Shown: positions 16,516-25,466, numbered from the stretch's first letter. The stretch is DNA of 41,072 nucleotides from Phycisphaerae bacterium (GCA_029260075.1 JAJDDY010000008.1:1-41072), one strand, 5' to 3'. The notes: generated by a model from the letters alone, not told the origin. A program made the numbers and translations.

Positions 16516-18684
16516 ACTCTTGCGCTTCGCGTCGAACACGCCGTTGGGTTGATTGAACCGGGCGATCCAAGTTGCGTCGTCGTCCTTGAAGAACCTCACG
16601 CTAAAACCAGCCAGCCCCTTCAGATTGAATTCGTCCTCTCGGTCCGGCTCGAGTTCGTAGCGTGGCTGACCGGGAACATGAAGCGTCAGCACACCGCCTT
16701 TGATGCCCACGGTAACTTGCTGACCCGAAAGCTCATATTCGCCGAGAAACTTGGCCAAGTACTCCGGGTCAGACATGACCGCTTCGGGTTTTCGCGCAAA
16801 AACGATCTCGTCAGACAACAACTCGAATTGGGATACCACAGCCGACACCTCACCCTTCATGTTGCTCAGGAATCGAATTTTCTGATCCTCGAATACGCGG
16901 TCGTCCGGGTTCTCAAGCCCGTTGAACACTTCGTAATGCCAGTGCTCCAACGGCGTGTCGATGTTGTTGTACGTCATCTGCAATCGCTCGTTATCCTGCG
17001 TGATCGTAAGCGTGCCGTACCCCAAATGTTCGTACACGCCAACGTACGCGTCCAGCTCGTGCGCCGGATGCGTACCGGTCTTGCGAACGAGATCCTTCTT
17101 CTCGTCCGCCTCTTCCTGAGACGCCTTAGCCGTCGCTCGTTTCGCGAGTGCTTCGGCATACCAATTAGAATCGTCGATGCCGAAAATCTGATTCACGGCC
17201 TGGCGCGTAACCAACCCGGGCATGGCTGCCCCATTCTTGTTCGCCAGCGCGACCACACCCACCCTGTCGCGCGGGTACAACGTGACCAACGCGCTGAATC
17301 CGTCAATGTTGCCGCCGTGCAACACGCGGAAGTGTCCCCGCGATGTGTTCGTCATCCAACCGTGGGCGTAACTGCTGGGTGATTCTTCCGGCTTCGTGGG
17401 GATGCCGGTCATCACAACTTGCGGCGTATGAAGCTCTTCGAGCGCGGTGTCGCCGATAACCTGCTTGCCATCGATCTTGCCGTCGCCGAGGTGCAGCATC
17501 AGCCAGCGAGCCATATCTTCGACGTTGGAGTCGATGGATCCCGCCGGTCCGACGTTGGTGATAAGGCGATAGCTCATGCGCTCCAGCTTGTCGTCTTTCT
17601 CCTGATAACCCACCGCCCCCTCGGTCGCCTGCCCTCGTTCCAACTTGTCGAAGCTGGTTCCGTTCATTCCCAGCGGATCGAAGATTCGGGCGCGAACCGC
17701 GTGTTCCCATGTGTCACCGGTGAGTCGCTCGATCAAGTACCCGGCAGTCATGAACATGAGGTTGTTGTACTGCCACTTGGCGCGGAGTTCTTCGTTAGGT
17801 GGCAGGTAGCGCAAGCGGCGGTAAAGCTGTTCGCGTGTGGCCGAGCTGTTGTACCAGACCAGGTCGTGCCTCGGCAGTCCGGATCGATGCGTTACAAGAT
17901 CGCGCGTGGTGATGTGCTGCGTCGCGTACTCGTCGAAGAGTCGGAAGTCAGGTAGGAAGTCCATCACCGGCTTGTCCCATTCGAGTTGGCCGTCCTCAAT
18001 CAGTGTAGCCAGCACGAACGTCGTGAACGCTTTGGTCGAAGAACCAATCGAGAACAGCGTCTTCGTCGTCACGGGTAACTTCTTATTGAGGTCGCGGAAC
18101 CCGAACCCCTTAGCCAGCACAATTTCATCCTCGACCACGATCGCGATTGCCACGCCCGGCGTACGCCAATCATCGAGCGCCTTGTTGACGAAATCGTCGA
18201 ATCCTTGCAACGCATCGACGGCTTTCGCGGCGCGGTTCACCCCGCGCGTCATTGTGAAATCAAGCGCGCCGCCGCCTTGCGTGAACGTGCCGGTGATGGT
18301 CTCTCCATCCTCGGTGAACGAACCGGAAAACTTGGGATCGCCACCGACTCCGACCATAGCGAACGATACCTTGTCGCCATCGACTGCGATGTCCGCCAGC
18401 GCCAGGTTGGATGCGTTCTGTACCGGGATGGAGATGTCGCCGGACAACGTGCCGTCGCTCATCGCGAAGTCGATATCGAACTTGAGCGCGACGTTGGGTA
18501 TGTCGATCTTGCCTTCCCAGTGCCCCGCCAGTTTTCCGGGCTCGGCGCCGAAGGCGATGTTTGATGTCGTTACGGCGATGAGCCAGGCGAACTGAAGACC
18601 CGACGCACGACGAAACAGAGGGCGACGAAAACAACGCGGTATGGATTGCGGTCTACGAGTCGGGTCAAAAATCGAGGACATCAT
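16513..18684 (-). CDS. Exported serine hydrolase of the beta-lactamase/class C PBP family
   Basis: 723 residues; GGAG lies 6 bases before the ATG. An N-terminal signal sequence has a hydrophobic core around residues 31-46. Residues 50-147 form a beta-rich domain (GHWEGKIDIP, SGSFTEDGETITGTF). The catalytic domain (about 155-520) has SxxK at Ser215-Lys218 (SSTK), YxN at Tyr306-Asn308 (YNN) and HGG at 456-458, the three motifs of the beta-lactamase family PF00144. The C-terminal 190 residues include two lipocalin-like beta segments, as in DUF3471-type tails. Such proteins are peptidases or esterases; the substrate cannot be told. A true antibiotic-resistance role is not indicated. The stop codon lies in a dispersed repeat. 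Confidence 0.85.
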   Translation of the reverse strand: MMSSIFDPTRRPQSIPRCFRRPLFRRASGLQFAWLIAVTTSNIAFGAEPGKLAGHWEGKIDIPNVALKFDIDFAMSDGTLSGDISIPVQNASNLALADIAVDGDKVSFAMVGVGGDPKFSGSFTEDGETITGTFTQGGGALDFTMTRGVNRAAKAVDALQGFDDFVNKALDDWRTPGVAIAIVVEDEIVLAKGFGFRDLNKKLPVTTKTLFSIGSSTKAFTTFVLATLIEDGQLEWDKPVMDFLPDFRLFDEYATQHITTRDLVTHRSGLPRHDLVWYNSSATREQLYRRLRYLPPNEELRAKWQYNNLMFMTAGYLIERLTGDTWEHAVRARIFDPLGMNGTSFDKLERGQATEGAVGYQEKDDKLERMSYRLITNVGPAGSIDSNVEDMARWLMLHLGDGKIDGKQVIGDTALEELHTPQVVMTGIPTKPEESPSSYAHGWMTNTSRGHFRVLHGGNIDGFSALVTLYPRDRVGVVALANKNGAAMPGLVTRQAVNQIFGIDDSNWYAEALAKRATAKASQEEADEKKDLVRKTGTHPAHELDAYVGVYEHLGYGTLTITQDNERLQMTYNNIDTPLEHWHYEVFNGLENPDDRVFEDQKIRFLSNMKGEVSAVVSQFELLSDEIVFARKPEAVMSDPEYLAKFLGEYELSGQQVTVGIKGGVLTLHVPGQPRYELEPDREDEFNLKGLAGFSVRFFKDDDATWIARFNQPNGVFDAKRKS

Positions 18685-18929
18685 GAATTCTCCGTTCGCG
18701 CCCGTTATCCCCCGGCGACGTGCCGATGGGTCGTTGTCGTCGCGATAGCTATTGTCTATAAGACCACCCCGACAATCTTCAAGAGCGCGGGCGACGGCTG
18801 TACAGGATGTGACACTTCCGGAGTTGCTCGTCGGATCGTTTCTCGGCGGGGAGGCGCGGCGCGATGGGCTGCGATTCGTGAAGGGAACCGTACGATCGAA
18901 CGAGGTCGGAGGCCGTCATCGCCGCGCAT

Positions 18930-18974
18930 AAAAAAGGGGTGGAGATGCCGCCATGGCATTGGGCATCCCCACCC
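18930..18974 (-). terminator. Rho-independent terminator of the histone-like gene
   Basis: Read on the minus strand, GGGTGGGGATGCC pairs with GGCATCTCCACCCC, with TTTTTT following. It lies about 120 bases after the stop codon of the lysine-rich protein. The rest of 18685-19092 holds no gene. Confidence 0.85.
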
Positions 18975-19092
18975 GAATTCAGAGGCTTGACGCGGTCAAC
19001 GCGATTCGGTGATCCGACCGACTGCCGTGGCGAGAGCCGGTCTGGATTTTTCCGATGCGTGCTCGCATCAGCGTCTACGTCAACGTGACGCT

Positions 19093-19368
19093 CTACTTCT
19101 TTTTGCGGCGCTTCTTGCCGGCTTTTTTCTTACCACCTGTTTTTTTGGCAGCTTTCTTCTTACCGCCTTTTTTCTTGGCGGCTTTCTTTTTACCACCTTT
19201 TTTCTTGGCAGCTTTTTTCTTACCGCCTTTTTTCTTGGCGGCTTTCTTTTTACCGCCTTTCTTCTTGGCAGCTTTCTTCTTACCGCCTTTTTTCTTGGCA
19301 GCTTTTTTCTTGCCGCCTTTCTTCTTGGCGGCCTTCTTCTTCTTTGCTACTTTGCGTTTCTTTGCCAT
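19093..19368 (-). CDS. Histone H1-like lysine-rich DNA-binding protein
   Basis: 91 residues, built almost only from Lys, Ala and Gly. After MAKKRKVAKKKKAA come seven near-identical decapeptide repeats of the form KKKGGKKKAA, then a basic end (GKKRRKKK). This resembles the disordered C-terminal tail of eukaryotic H1 and bacterial Hc1/AlgP-type proteins, which bind DNA without sequence preference and compact it. No folded domain is present. The Shine-Dalgarno AAGGAGGTGAT (19374-19384) is a full-length match 5 bases before ATG, so high expression is expected. The 30-bp DNA repeats could change in number. On the plus strand the same DNA reads open as a Phe/Leu-rich frame, which is a shadow. Confidence 0.85.
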   Translation of the reverse strand: MAKKRKVAKKKKAAKKKGGKKKAAKKKGGKKKAAKKKGGKKKAAKKKGGKKKAAKKKGGKKKAAKKKGGKKKAAKKTGGKKKAGKKRRKKK

Positions 19369-19394
19369 GGAACATCACCTCCTTTCTAGACAAA

Positions 19395-19422
19395 ATCCTA
19401 CACCATCATTGCGATCTGTCAA
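19395..19422 (-). promoter_or_regulatory. Promoter of the histone-like gene
   Basis: On the minus strand a consensus TTGACA (19417-19422) is followed after 16 bases by TAGGAT (19395-19400). Transcription would start near 19388, giving a leader of about 20 bases that holds the strong ribosome-binding site. Confidence 0.75.
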
Positions 19423-19429
19423 AACTTTT

Positions 19430-20286
19430 TTCAGTATGAGCGGTTAGCATGCGAGCGCTGCGCGTTAAGAAATCGACAAGCCATGAACGCTTCTCACGAC
19501 ACGTCAGACCATCTCGGTGTGTATCGTTGAGTCTAATGCACTTGCATTTTCACTGACACGGTCGTGTCTCTCTAGGAACGGATCGCTGCCCATCGCGCGC
19601 CGCGCTGCGCCAGATGCTTCAACATCAGGCGTGCCAACGGTTCGAACGTTGCGTGATCCGTATGGCGTAGGTCAGACAAGCCGCGCAGCGCCAAAACGCC
19701 GAATATTGAGCAAAAAAACGCGATCTTGTTACGGCGTACCGTTCATACGCATAACTCACAGGGCGACGCAAGTCTGCTCAGCGATCCTTGACGATGACGT
19801 TTACGTTGCACTCGTTGATGGAGTGTTCATGCGTTTCTATCGCGAGCGGACGCGACGAAGTTATGCGCAAGAGTTCGCGCAGCGCAATGAATGGATGACG
19901 CAGAGCGAACGACGTGAACATTGCTGATCACGTCGCTTACCACCTACACGCGACGTCGCACGACGCGCAAAAAAACCTCAAATTTTTTTCAGTTTTCTCT
20001 TGCAACCGAACGCGAGAAGTACCCCGTTGAACGAATTCGGCGAGAAGTGCGCTTCGTAATCATGTGCGCGATCGTGACGATCAGCACGCGATCTGCCGCG
20101 CAGGTTCACGTTGTGATCGTCCCTTGCGCGCGTTGTCATCGCGCCCGGCGAACACCTGTTCCGTCATTCGTTGAATCATCAAAGCCATGTGTCGTTGAAG
20201 ATTCGTTCTGCTTCGATGTGTCATCCACCAACACACAAACAGCGCGCAAGCGAAGAGCCCGATCGTCAACCGGCATCTCGTATGGG
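19430..20286. other. Unexplained 860-bp stretch without a recognised gene
   Basis: The DNA is visibly less GC-rich than its neighbours, with runs of A and T (19978-19990) and many CGCG or ACGC words. Open frames of 136 and 139 codons exist on the plus strand, but their translations look random and lack ribosome-binding sites. No tRNA, 4.5S, tmRNA or RNase P signature was found, and no DnaA-box cluster. Confidence 0.4.
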
Positions 20287-22011
20287 CTAAGGAAGGAACG
20301 CGCCCTTGTATCGCCTGTAGGCGCCGCCGCCGTTGAGTAGGTCGATCAATCGGGTGATGTCGCCCGGTGCGGACGTGCCCGATCGGTCGATATCGGTTGA
20401 CCAGATCGGCTGAGGTAGGCCATCACCGCGTAGCGCGCCGATCAGTGCCACGACATCCGCTAGGTCGCTCTGACCGTCGGCGCTGGTGTCGGCTGGGAGT
20501 GATGAGAGCGTCACACTTGTGTTGCTTGGGGCGTGCGTAATCGTCGTTCGTGCGCCCTCAGTGATGTTGTGGCTGAGCACGACCCGCACGCGGTCGCCGC
20601 CCGTTCGATCAACCGTGGCCACAGTGGGCATCAGCCCCTCGCCGCCCGATCTTGTCAGGGTGAAATCGTCGGGAATAACCCCCTCAGCACAGCCGGCGAA
20701 GCGCACAAGAAGTGAGTCCCAGGCGTCGACGCCGGTGCCGTCAGGTTCCGACGGCTGACGTGCGTCGATCGCACCATCGGGCGGCACGCTACCAACTATG
20801 CCCTCAAGCCCGGACTCTATCACCGGGACGATCTTGAACACCTCGCCATCACCATAATCGCAAATGTAGACTTCGCCGGCGGCGTCTCGCCCAAACGAGG
20901 ATATCGTGCTGATGCTCAGTCCGCTCCCCGGTGCAAGATCAGCCGTCCGATCGTCAACCACAAACGCACCATCGACCTGCCGGAGGCTCCAAATGCGATT
21001 GCTGCAGAAGTCGGCGAAGAAGTATGTCCCACCGAGCGACGGAACGGCGCACCCACGGTATACCTCGCCGCCCGTAATCGAACAGTTGAACGGCACGCCC
21101 CCGTGTTCGTACTCGTGAATCGGAAGCACCCACTCCGCCTGCAGGCAACCGCAGCCGGTCAAGTTGGTGCATCTGGACGCTTCCATGCATCGCCAACCAT
21201 AGTTCTCACCACCACCGCTCGACGCCGGCTGAAAGTTAATCTCTTCCCAAAGCCGCTCACCGACGTCGGCGATGAACAGGTCGCCGGTGACGGTATCGAA
21301 GGCGCATCGCCAGGGGTTGCGAAGGCCCAGCGCCCAAATCTCAGCAGCGCCATCGGTTCCCACGAACGGGTTCGTCGGCGGGATGGCGTAGTTGCGATCG
21401 GGTTCGTCAGGAAAACCATCACCGCGCACGTCGATGCGTAAGAGCTTGCCAAGCAACACGTCGCTGTTCTGTCCATTGCTCATCGGATCTTCGCGGCCGC
21501 CGCCATCGCCGGTCGAGATGTACAGGAAGCCATCCGGTCCGAAGTCCAACCAACCGCCGTTGTGGTTCGTATCGGGCTGAACAATCGTCAGCACCATGAG
21601 TTCGCTGTTCGCGTCGGCGATGTCCGGATCGTTCGACACTTCGTATCGTGCGACGACAGTGTCGCCGACGTTGTCTGTATAGTTGACGTAGAAGAAACCG
21701 TTGTCGGCATACTGCGGATCGAACACGAGCCCAAGAAGACCGCGCTCCGATCCCAGCAGCGATATCGGATCAAGGTTGAGGAAGGGCGTCGGCAGCAGCA
21801 CGCCACCCTTGAGAATGCGAATTCGCCCCGTCTGCTCCACGATGAACAGGCGATCGAAATCTTGCGGCGCGTGCGTGACATAGACCGGCTTGTCGAATCC
21901 GCCAGCCACGAGTTCGGACGTAATCGCAGTACCGCCGTCGACACACGCCGTACCTAGGCCCAACATGGGCGCCACCATCCAAGCCTTAACTGACCACAAA
22001 CGTCTCGCCAT
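20287..22011 (-). CDS. PQQ-dependent glucose/sorbosone dehydrogenase-like exported protein with dockerin-like tail
   Basis: About 574 residues from ATG 22011; a GTG at 22041 is possible. The signal sequence ends in LGTAC, close to a lipobox. A six-bladed beta-propeller of the GSDH type (PF07995) covers about 30-400: FIVEQTGRIRILKGG, GSERGLLGLVFDPQY, DTNHNGGWLDFGPDGFLYIS with the conserved His, GLRNPWRCAFD with the conserved Arg, and YGWRCMEA. These bind pyrroloquinoline quinone and sugar in known members. Residues 410-510 are an Ig-like segment, and the C-terminus has two EF-hand-like repeats (DTSADGQSDLADVVALI, DIDRSGTSAPGDITRLIDLL), a type I dockerin-like layout common in planctomycete secreted proteins. 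It probably oxidises a sugar outside the cytoplasm. Confidence 0.85.
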   Translation of the reverse strand: MARRLWSVKAWMVAPMLGLGTACVDGGTAITSELVAGGFDKPVYVTHAPQDFDRLFIVEQTGRIRILKGGVLLPTPFLNLDPISLLGSERGLLGLVFDPQYADNGFFYVNYTDNVGDTVVARYEVSNDPDIADANSELMVLTIVQPDTNHNGGWLDFGPDGFLYISTGDGGGREDPMSNGQNSDVLLGKLLRIDVRGDGFPDEPDRNYAIPPTNPFVGTDGAAEIWALGLRNPWRCAFDTVTGDLFIADVGERLWEEINFQPASSGGGENYGWRCMEASRCTNLTGCGCLQAEWVLPIHEYEHGGVPFNCSITGGEVYRGCAVPSLGGTYFFADFCSNRIWSLRQVDGAFVVDDRTADLAPGSGLSISTISSFGRDAAGEVYICDYGDGEVFKIVPVIESGLEGIVGSVPPDGAIDARQPSEPDGTGVDAWDSLLVRFAGCAEGVIPDDFTLTRSGGEGLMPTVATVDRTGGDRVRVVLSHNITEGARTTITHAPSNTSVTLSSLPADTSADGQSDLADVVALIGALRGDGLPQPIWSTDIDRSGTSAPGDITRLIDLLNGGGAYRRYKGAFLP

Positions 22012-22114
22012 CGTCCTAACGCCCCCAGTTACATTCCACACCGCGCCGCACGTCCATGCAGTCGCGTTCGAGCAACCACTGCAAGCCCAAGTCGCACCAA
22101 ACTGTATCTAGTGT

Positions 22115-22264
22115 AGCGTCACACCTTGATCTTCGGGTTGTCGCCGCCCGCACCAGCGGAGCCCGCCGCGCCGGTCAGAGCCCTCCGCGCTAGCGGTGGG
22201 ACCGGTCCGCGGGCTGGCGCCCACGGCTCTTCTATGAAAGCCCGTAACTCCACCTGTGACGGAG
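22115..22264 (-). repeat. Family C second part (reverse copy)
   Basis: The reverse complement of 14442-14590: GTCGCCGCCCGCACCAGCGG, GGACCGGTCC-type core and GGCGCCCACGGCTC. It lies between the divergent dehydrogenase start and the efp 3' end. Confidence 0.75.
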
Positions 22265-22308
22265 CACTAGCGCCGTTTCCAATAAGATCCTGCCACATCT
22301 CGCTCCCC

Positions 22309-22385
22309 TCCTTCATACGGAGGGCCGGGGGAGGTTATTTCCACACCGAAGAACCCCCCTTGATCCCCCTTGGTAAGGGCGGAAG
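22309..22385. repeat. Degenerate G/C-run repeat
   Basis: Reads CTCCTTCATACGGAGGGCC and later CCCCCTTGATCCCCCTTGG with GTAAGGG, the form of the short dispersed repeats with CCCCCTT arms found in many bacterial genomes. Only one copy is in the window. Confidence 0.4.
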
Positions 22386-22757
22386 AAAGTAAGGCAAACT
22401 CTCTGGATACGGCACTGGTGCTTGCACGCAACGTTGTATGCGGCGTCCCTTCGAATTGCGGAACGGCTGGAGGGAGGCTCGTTGTCGAACCAAGAACCAC
22501 TTCGATCCCCGCCCTTTGGCAAGCGCGCTGCCACAACGCCCCTACGCTTGATCTTCGCGTTGAGTACCGTGGGATTCTAGGTTGGCTTATGTCCCGCGAA
22601 CAGCATCGTTTTGATAGGCGTAGGCCGATAAAGAAGGGGAAAATCAGCACGTCTCCCGGTGCTGACGTGTCGTGGCCGGTGTGGACCGCCGGATTCGTGG
22701 CCAGAGAACCAACGACGGGTGGTGGGTGGGGAAAGTAAGTGGACGGCCCACGACGGC
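22386..22757. other. Stretch without a recognised gene
   Basis: No coding similarity, RNA signature or clear terminator for efp is seen. Confidence 0.35.
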
Positions 22758-23318
22758 CTATTTGGCTCGTTCGAGGTACTCGCCCGTACGTGTGTCGACG
22801 TTAACTCGCTCGCCCGCGGAAACAAAGCCGGGTACGCGAATCTTGGTGCCGGTTTCGAGCACCACGTCTTTCGGTTGGTTCGTGACCGTAGCCCCCTTCA
22901 CGACCGGCGGCGCTTCAACCACCTCAAGCGTTACCGTGAACGGCACCTCGAAGGAAATAACCTGCTCCTGATAAATCTGGCACGTCACCTTCTGATTCGG
23001 TATCAGCCACTTAGCTGCGTCAGCCACGAGGTCTTCATGGACCGGAATCTGATCGTACGTTTCGCCGTCCATAACGATGTAGTTGTCGCCGTCCTTGTAT
23101 AGAAATTCGTATTCCTTGGAGTCCACGAACGGTATTTCGACGCGATCGGTAACGTTGAAGCGGACCTCGAACATCTTCCCCGACTTCATATTCTTCAGCT
23201 TGGTTTGCATGTAGCTGCCCTTGTTACCCTTGGCTACATGTCGAGCGTCGTGGACGATGACCAGCTCGTCATTATAGACGATGGTTTTGCCCTTCCGAAG
23301 GTCGATGGCGTTCATCAT
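22758..23318 (-). CDS. efp: Translation elongation factor P
   Basis: About 186 residues. Tandem ATG codons at 23318 and 23315 follow GGAG by about 10 bases; the frame is open upstream without similarity. The three beta-barrel domains are complete: KOW-like N-domain (GKTIVYNDELVIV, TKLKNMKSGKMFEVRFN), OB domain with SKEYEFLYKDGDNYIVMD, and C-domain with PFTVTLEVVEAPPVVKGAT and GTKIRVPGFVSAGERVNVDT. EF-P relieves ribosomes stalled at polyproline. The tip of the loop that normally carries modified Lys34 (PGKG) reads KGNKGS, so the aligned residue is Asn31 with Lys32 next to it. The modification, if any, is not the standard one by position. Confidence 0.93.
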   Translation of the reverse strand: MMNAIDLRKGKTIVYNDELVIVHDARHVAKGNKGSYMQTKLKNMKSGKMFEVRFNVTDRVEIPFVDSKEYEFLYKDGDNYIVMDGETYDQIPVHEDLVADAAKWLIPNQKVTCQIYQEQVISFEVPFTVTLEVVEAPPVVKGATVTNQPKDVVLETGTKIRVPGFVSAGERVNVDTRTGEYLERAK

Positions 23319-23878
23319 AAGCGCGGAGCTCCAATCTTGCGGTGCGTGTGATTTCCTTGCCCCTATCGTTGCACACCAGGCGCGACCGGTCAAGATAGGC
23401 GCCCGCCGATCCCAGTCACGCTTACGACGATCGAGTTTCGCCTTTCGATCGGGCGCCGGACCCGTGGGCAACGATCTTTAATTGGATCCTCTTGATCAGG
23501 TTGGCACACTGCACCAGGAAGTCGCGTATCCATGAACAGGCTGTTCGTAGTCAATAGGTGTTTGGCACTTTCCGGCGTCTCCAACCGGCGTCAGCCCCTT
23601 TCCGGGGGGGGGGGATGAAGCCGGGGGGTTTGGGGGCGAGTGGCCTCCAAGTGGTCGGAGATGGCGCACAGGTCTCCCGTGTCCTTCGTTCATGGACAGA
23701 CCGCGTTCCACACGTATTCATTCGGATTCTGCCAGACGGTCGAGACGAGCTGGCCGCGATATCGTAGCGTAGACACCTCGATCGTCGGCCGGTCCCACAA
23801 AGATAGTGCCCCAAGATCGTGCTGGAAACGACCGACTAGAGAGTCCGTCCCACGAAAATGGTGCGCCTGGGACACACC
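23319..23878. other. Gap between efp and thiG with G-tracts and a 21-bp direct repeat
   Basis: Holds runs of 11, 6 and 5 G within 33 bases (23604-23636). It also has two copies about 55 bases apart (23792 and 23847) of a unit starting GTCCCAC and containing AATAGTGC or GATAGTGC-like text. No gene is recognised. Confidence 0.45.
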
Positions 23879-24706
23879 CTACACTGCGGCCGCGATCGCT
23901 CCGTCTTCCGGTGACGATGCAGTGGCGTAACGCTTCCGCACGATTCGTCCGGCTTGATAGGCCAAGCGTCCAGACCGCACGCCGAGAGCCATCGCCCCGG
24001 CCATGCGGACCACGTCCTTCGCACCGGCGATTCCCGTATTGAGCAGCACGCCGTCGGCTCCGAGTTCCATGGCCACCGTCACGTCCGACGCGGTACCTAC
24101 GCCAGCGTCGACGATGACCGGATAGTCGGGGTCGTCCTGCTTGAGGTATTCCAGGCAAAGTCGGATGTTGTTGGGATTGAGAATGCCGAGTCCGCTGCCA
24201 ATGGGCGACCCGAGCGGCATGACGCTGGTGGCGCCCGCTTCTTTCAGCTTGTACGCAGTGATCGGGTCATCGTTGGTGTACGCCAAGACCTCCAACCCAG
24301 CGTCCACGAGTTCCTTCGTGGCTTCGATGGTGCCCACCGGATCGGGTAAGAGCGTTTTCTTATCCGCAAGCACCTCAATCTTGACCCACTTCGCGCCCGG
24401 GTTTCCGAGCCCTTCGAGCAACTCGCGGCTTAGCTTGGCCGAGCGGACGGCGTCCTTGGCGGTGAAGCACCCTGCCGTGTTGGGCAAAATCGTGTATTTC
24501 TTCAGGTCGAGATGATCGAGAATGTTGTCCGGTTTGGTACCGCCCTCGGCGGCCATCACGTCGCGACGAATCGCCACGGTCACCACTTCGCACTCCGACG
24601 CCGCCAGCGCCGCCTTCATCAGGTCGAAGGAAGCGTATTTTCCGGTTCCCACAAAAAGTCGTGCGCTTAGCTCAAAGGAGCCGACGCGGAAATGTTCGGG
24701 CTGCAT
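23879..24706 (-). CDS. thiG: Thiazole synthase
   Basis: 275 residues. ThiG forms the thiazole phosphate of thiamine from 1-deoxy-xylulose 5-phosphate, dehydroglycine and ThiS-thiocarboxylate. Visible motifs are the N-terminal [40 protein letters not shown], the Schiff-base lysine Lys109 in [44 protein letters not shown] and [13 protein letters not shown], followed by [12 protein letters not shown]. Length is usual. The start codon lies within the 3' end of thiS, a 40-base overlap, so the two are made together. thiF, thiE, thiC and thiO are not in the window. Confidence 0.95.
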   Translation of the reverse strand: MQPEHFRVGSFELSARLFVGTGKYASFDLMKAALAASECEVVTVAIRRDVMAAEGGTKPDNILDHLDLKKYTILPNTAGCFTAKDAVRSAKLSRELLEGLGNPGAKWVKIEVLADKKTLLPDPVGTIEATKELVDAGLEVLAYTNDDPITAYKLKEAGATSVMPLGSPIGSGLGILNPNNIRLCLEYLKQDDPDYPVIVDAGVGTASDVTVAMELGADGVLLNTGIAGAKDVVRMAGAMALGVRSGRLAYQAGRIVRKRYATASSPEDGAIAAAV

Positions 24707-24906
24707 AGTCCACCTCCAACAAACGTGACGATTTCAATCTGATCACCGTCACGAACCACGGTCTCGTCAAACGTACGCCGGGGCACGATGCACTCATTAA
24801 CCTCGACGGCAACACGGATGGGATCAAGCTGACGCAACGCCAGCAGATCAGCCACCGACACGCCATCGTCGAGCGTGGTTTCATAACCGTTGACCGTAAT
24901 CCGCAT
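24667..24906 (-). CDS. thiS: Sulfur carrier protein ThiS with a 13-residue C-terminal extension
   Basis: 79 residues. [37 protein letters not shown] and [14 protein letters not shown] give the beta-grasp fold of ThiS. The family normally ends at Gly-Gly, whose carboxylate is adenylated and thiolated to carry sulfur to ThiG. Here the frame continues 13 residues past Gly66 ([13 protein letters not shown]), overlapping thiG by 40 bases. The extension would have to be cleaved for the usual chemistry, or a base is missing in the sequence or gene. The gene lies between a small membrane protein and thiG. Confidence 0.85.
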   Translation of the reverse strand: MRITVNGYETTLDDGVSVADLLALRQLDPIRVAVEVNECIVPRRTFDETVVRDGDQIEIVTFVGGGLCSPNISASAPLS

Positions 24907-24955
24907 GGCGTACCGAGTTATCTTGCGACAATAGCCCAGCGTCGCTCATGGCACG

Positions 24956-25402
24956 CTACGCACGCGCAGAGCCGACGACAGTCGGGACCGCAGCATCATA
25001 CTGCGCCGCCCCGGCTGGCTCAATTCGCTGCACGGGTTTCGCGTAAATCACGAGCACATAAACAATCGCTGCAGCCAACAACCCCAGACCGATCGCCACT
25101 TTCGATTGCATCCGCTGAGCCGCGATGCCCGGATCCACACCGGCCTCACCATCCGCAACCGTGCGATGTGACCAGAGCACGAGCCCGCCAAAGCAGATCG
25201 CAGCCGCCGACCCGTACAACGCGATCGGGATGGTCCAGTCGACGAACGCCGGTCGGTATAAGGCCATGGTAAGCGCGGTGGTGAGTGCGGCGAGTGATAC
25301 CCAAACGGCTAGTAGTGCAAGCATGGTTCGAATCTGCTCCGTGGATCGACCGAGAAAATCCCCGGCGTCCGGTCGACGGGTTACTGTAATGACCGCCCCC
25401 AT
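24956..25402 (-). CDS. Small integral membrane protein of unknown function
   Basis: About 148 residues from ATG 25402; the frame runs further upstream through a repeat, so that part is not counted. Three hydrophobic segments are seen: about 28-48 (LALLAVWVSLAALTTALTMA), 56-78 (IPIALYGSAAAICFGGLVLW) and 100-120 (VAIGLGLLAAAIVYVLVIYA). A cytoplasmic or exported Ala-rich tail follows. No family is recognised. It ends 49 bases before thiS and may be in one transcript with thiS-thiG. Confidence 0.55.
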   Translation of the reverse strand: MGAVITVTRRPDAGDFLGRSTEQIRTMLALLAVWVSLAALTTALTMALYRPAFVDWTIPIALYGSAAAICFGGLVLWSHRTVADGEAGVDPGIAAQRMQSKVAIGLGLLAAAIVYVLVIYAKPVQRIEPAGAAQYDAAVPTVVGSARA

Positions 25403-25442
25403 GGTTGAGCAAGCGGATTCGCTCGGATACCTTAGAAGGAAC

Positions 25443-25466
25443 GTGTCGAGAAGGGATTCACGACAC
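25443..25466 (-). repeat. Hairpin repeat, family D
   Basis: A 6-bp stem GTGTCG/CGACAC around the loop AGAAGGGATTCA. The stem differs from the copy at 33913 (GTGCCG/CGGCAC) by a compensated pair. CACGACACAGC words follow it twice more up to 25500. Confidence 0.7.

Noticed and set aside
16549-18595. Long plus-strand frames opposite the serine hydrolase
   Set aside because: Antisense shadows; the minus-strand protein has signal peptide and all three active-site motifs.
19055-19447. Phe/Leu-rich plus-strand frames that look like a membrane protein
   Set aside because: They are the complement of the KKKGGKKKAA repeats; promoter, ribosome-binding site and terminator all face the minus strand.
20081-20269. 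62-residue minus-strand frame with a hydrophobic start
   Set aside because: No Shine-Dalgarno sequence and no similarity; kept only as part of the unexplained stretch.
19517-20340. Two plus-strand frames of 136 and 139 codons
   Set aside because: No ribosome-binding site, no recognisable motif, and amino-acid content looks random.
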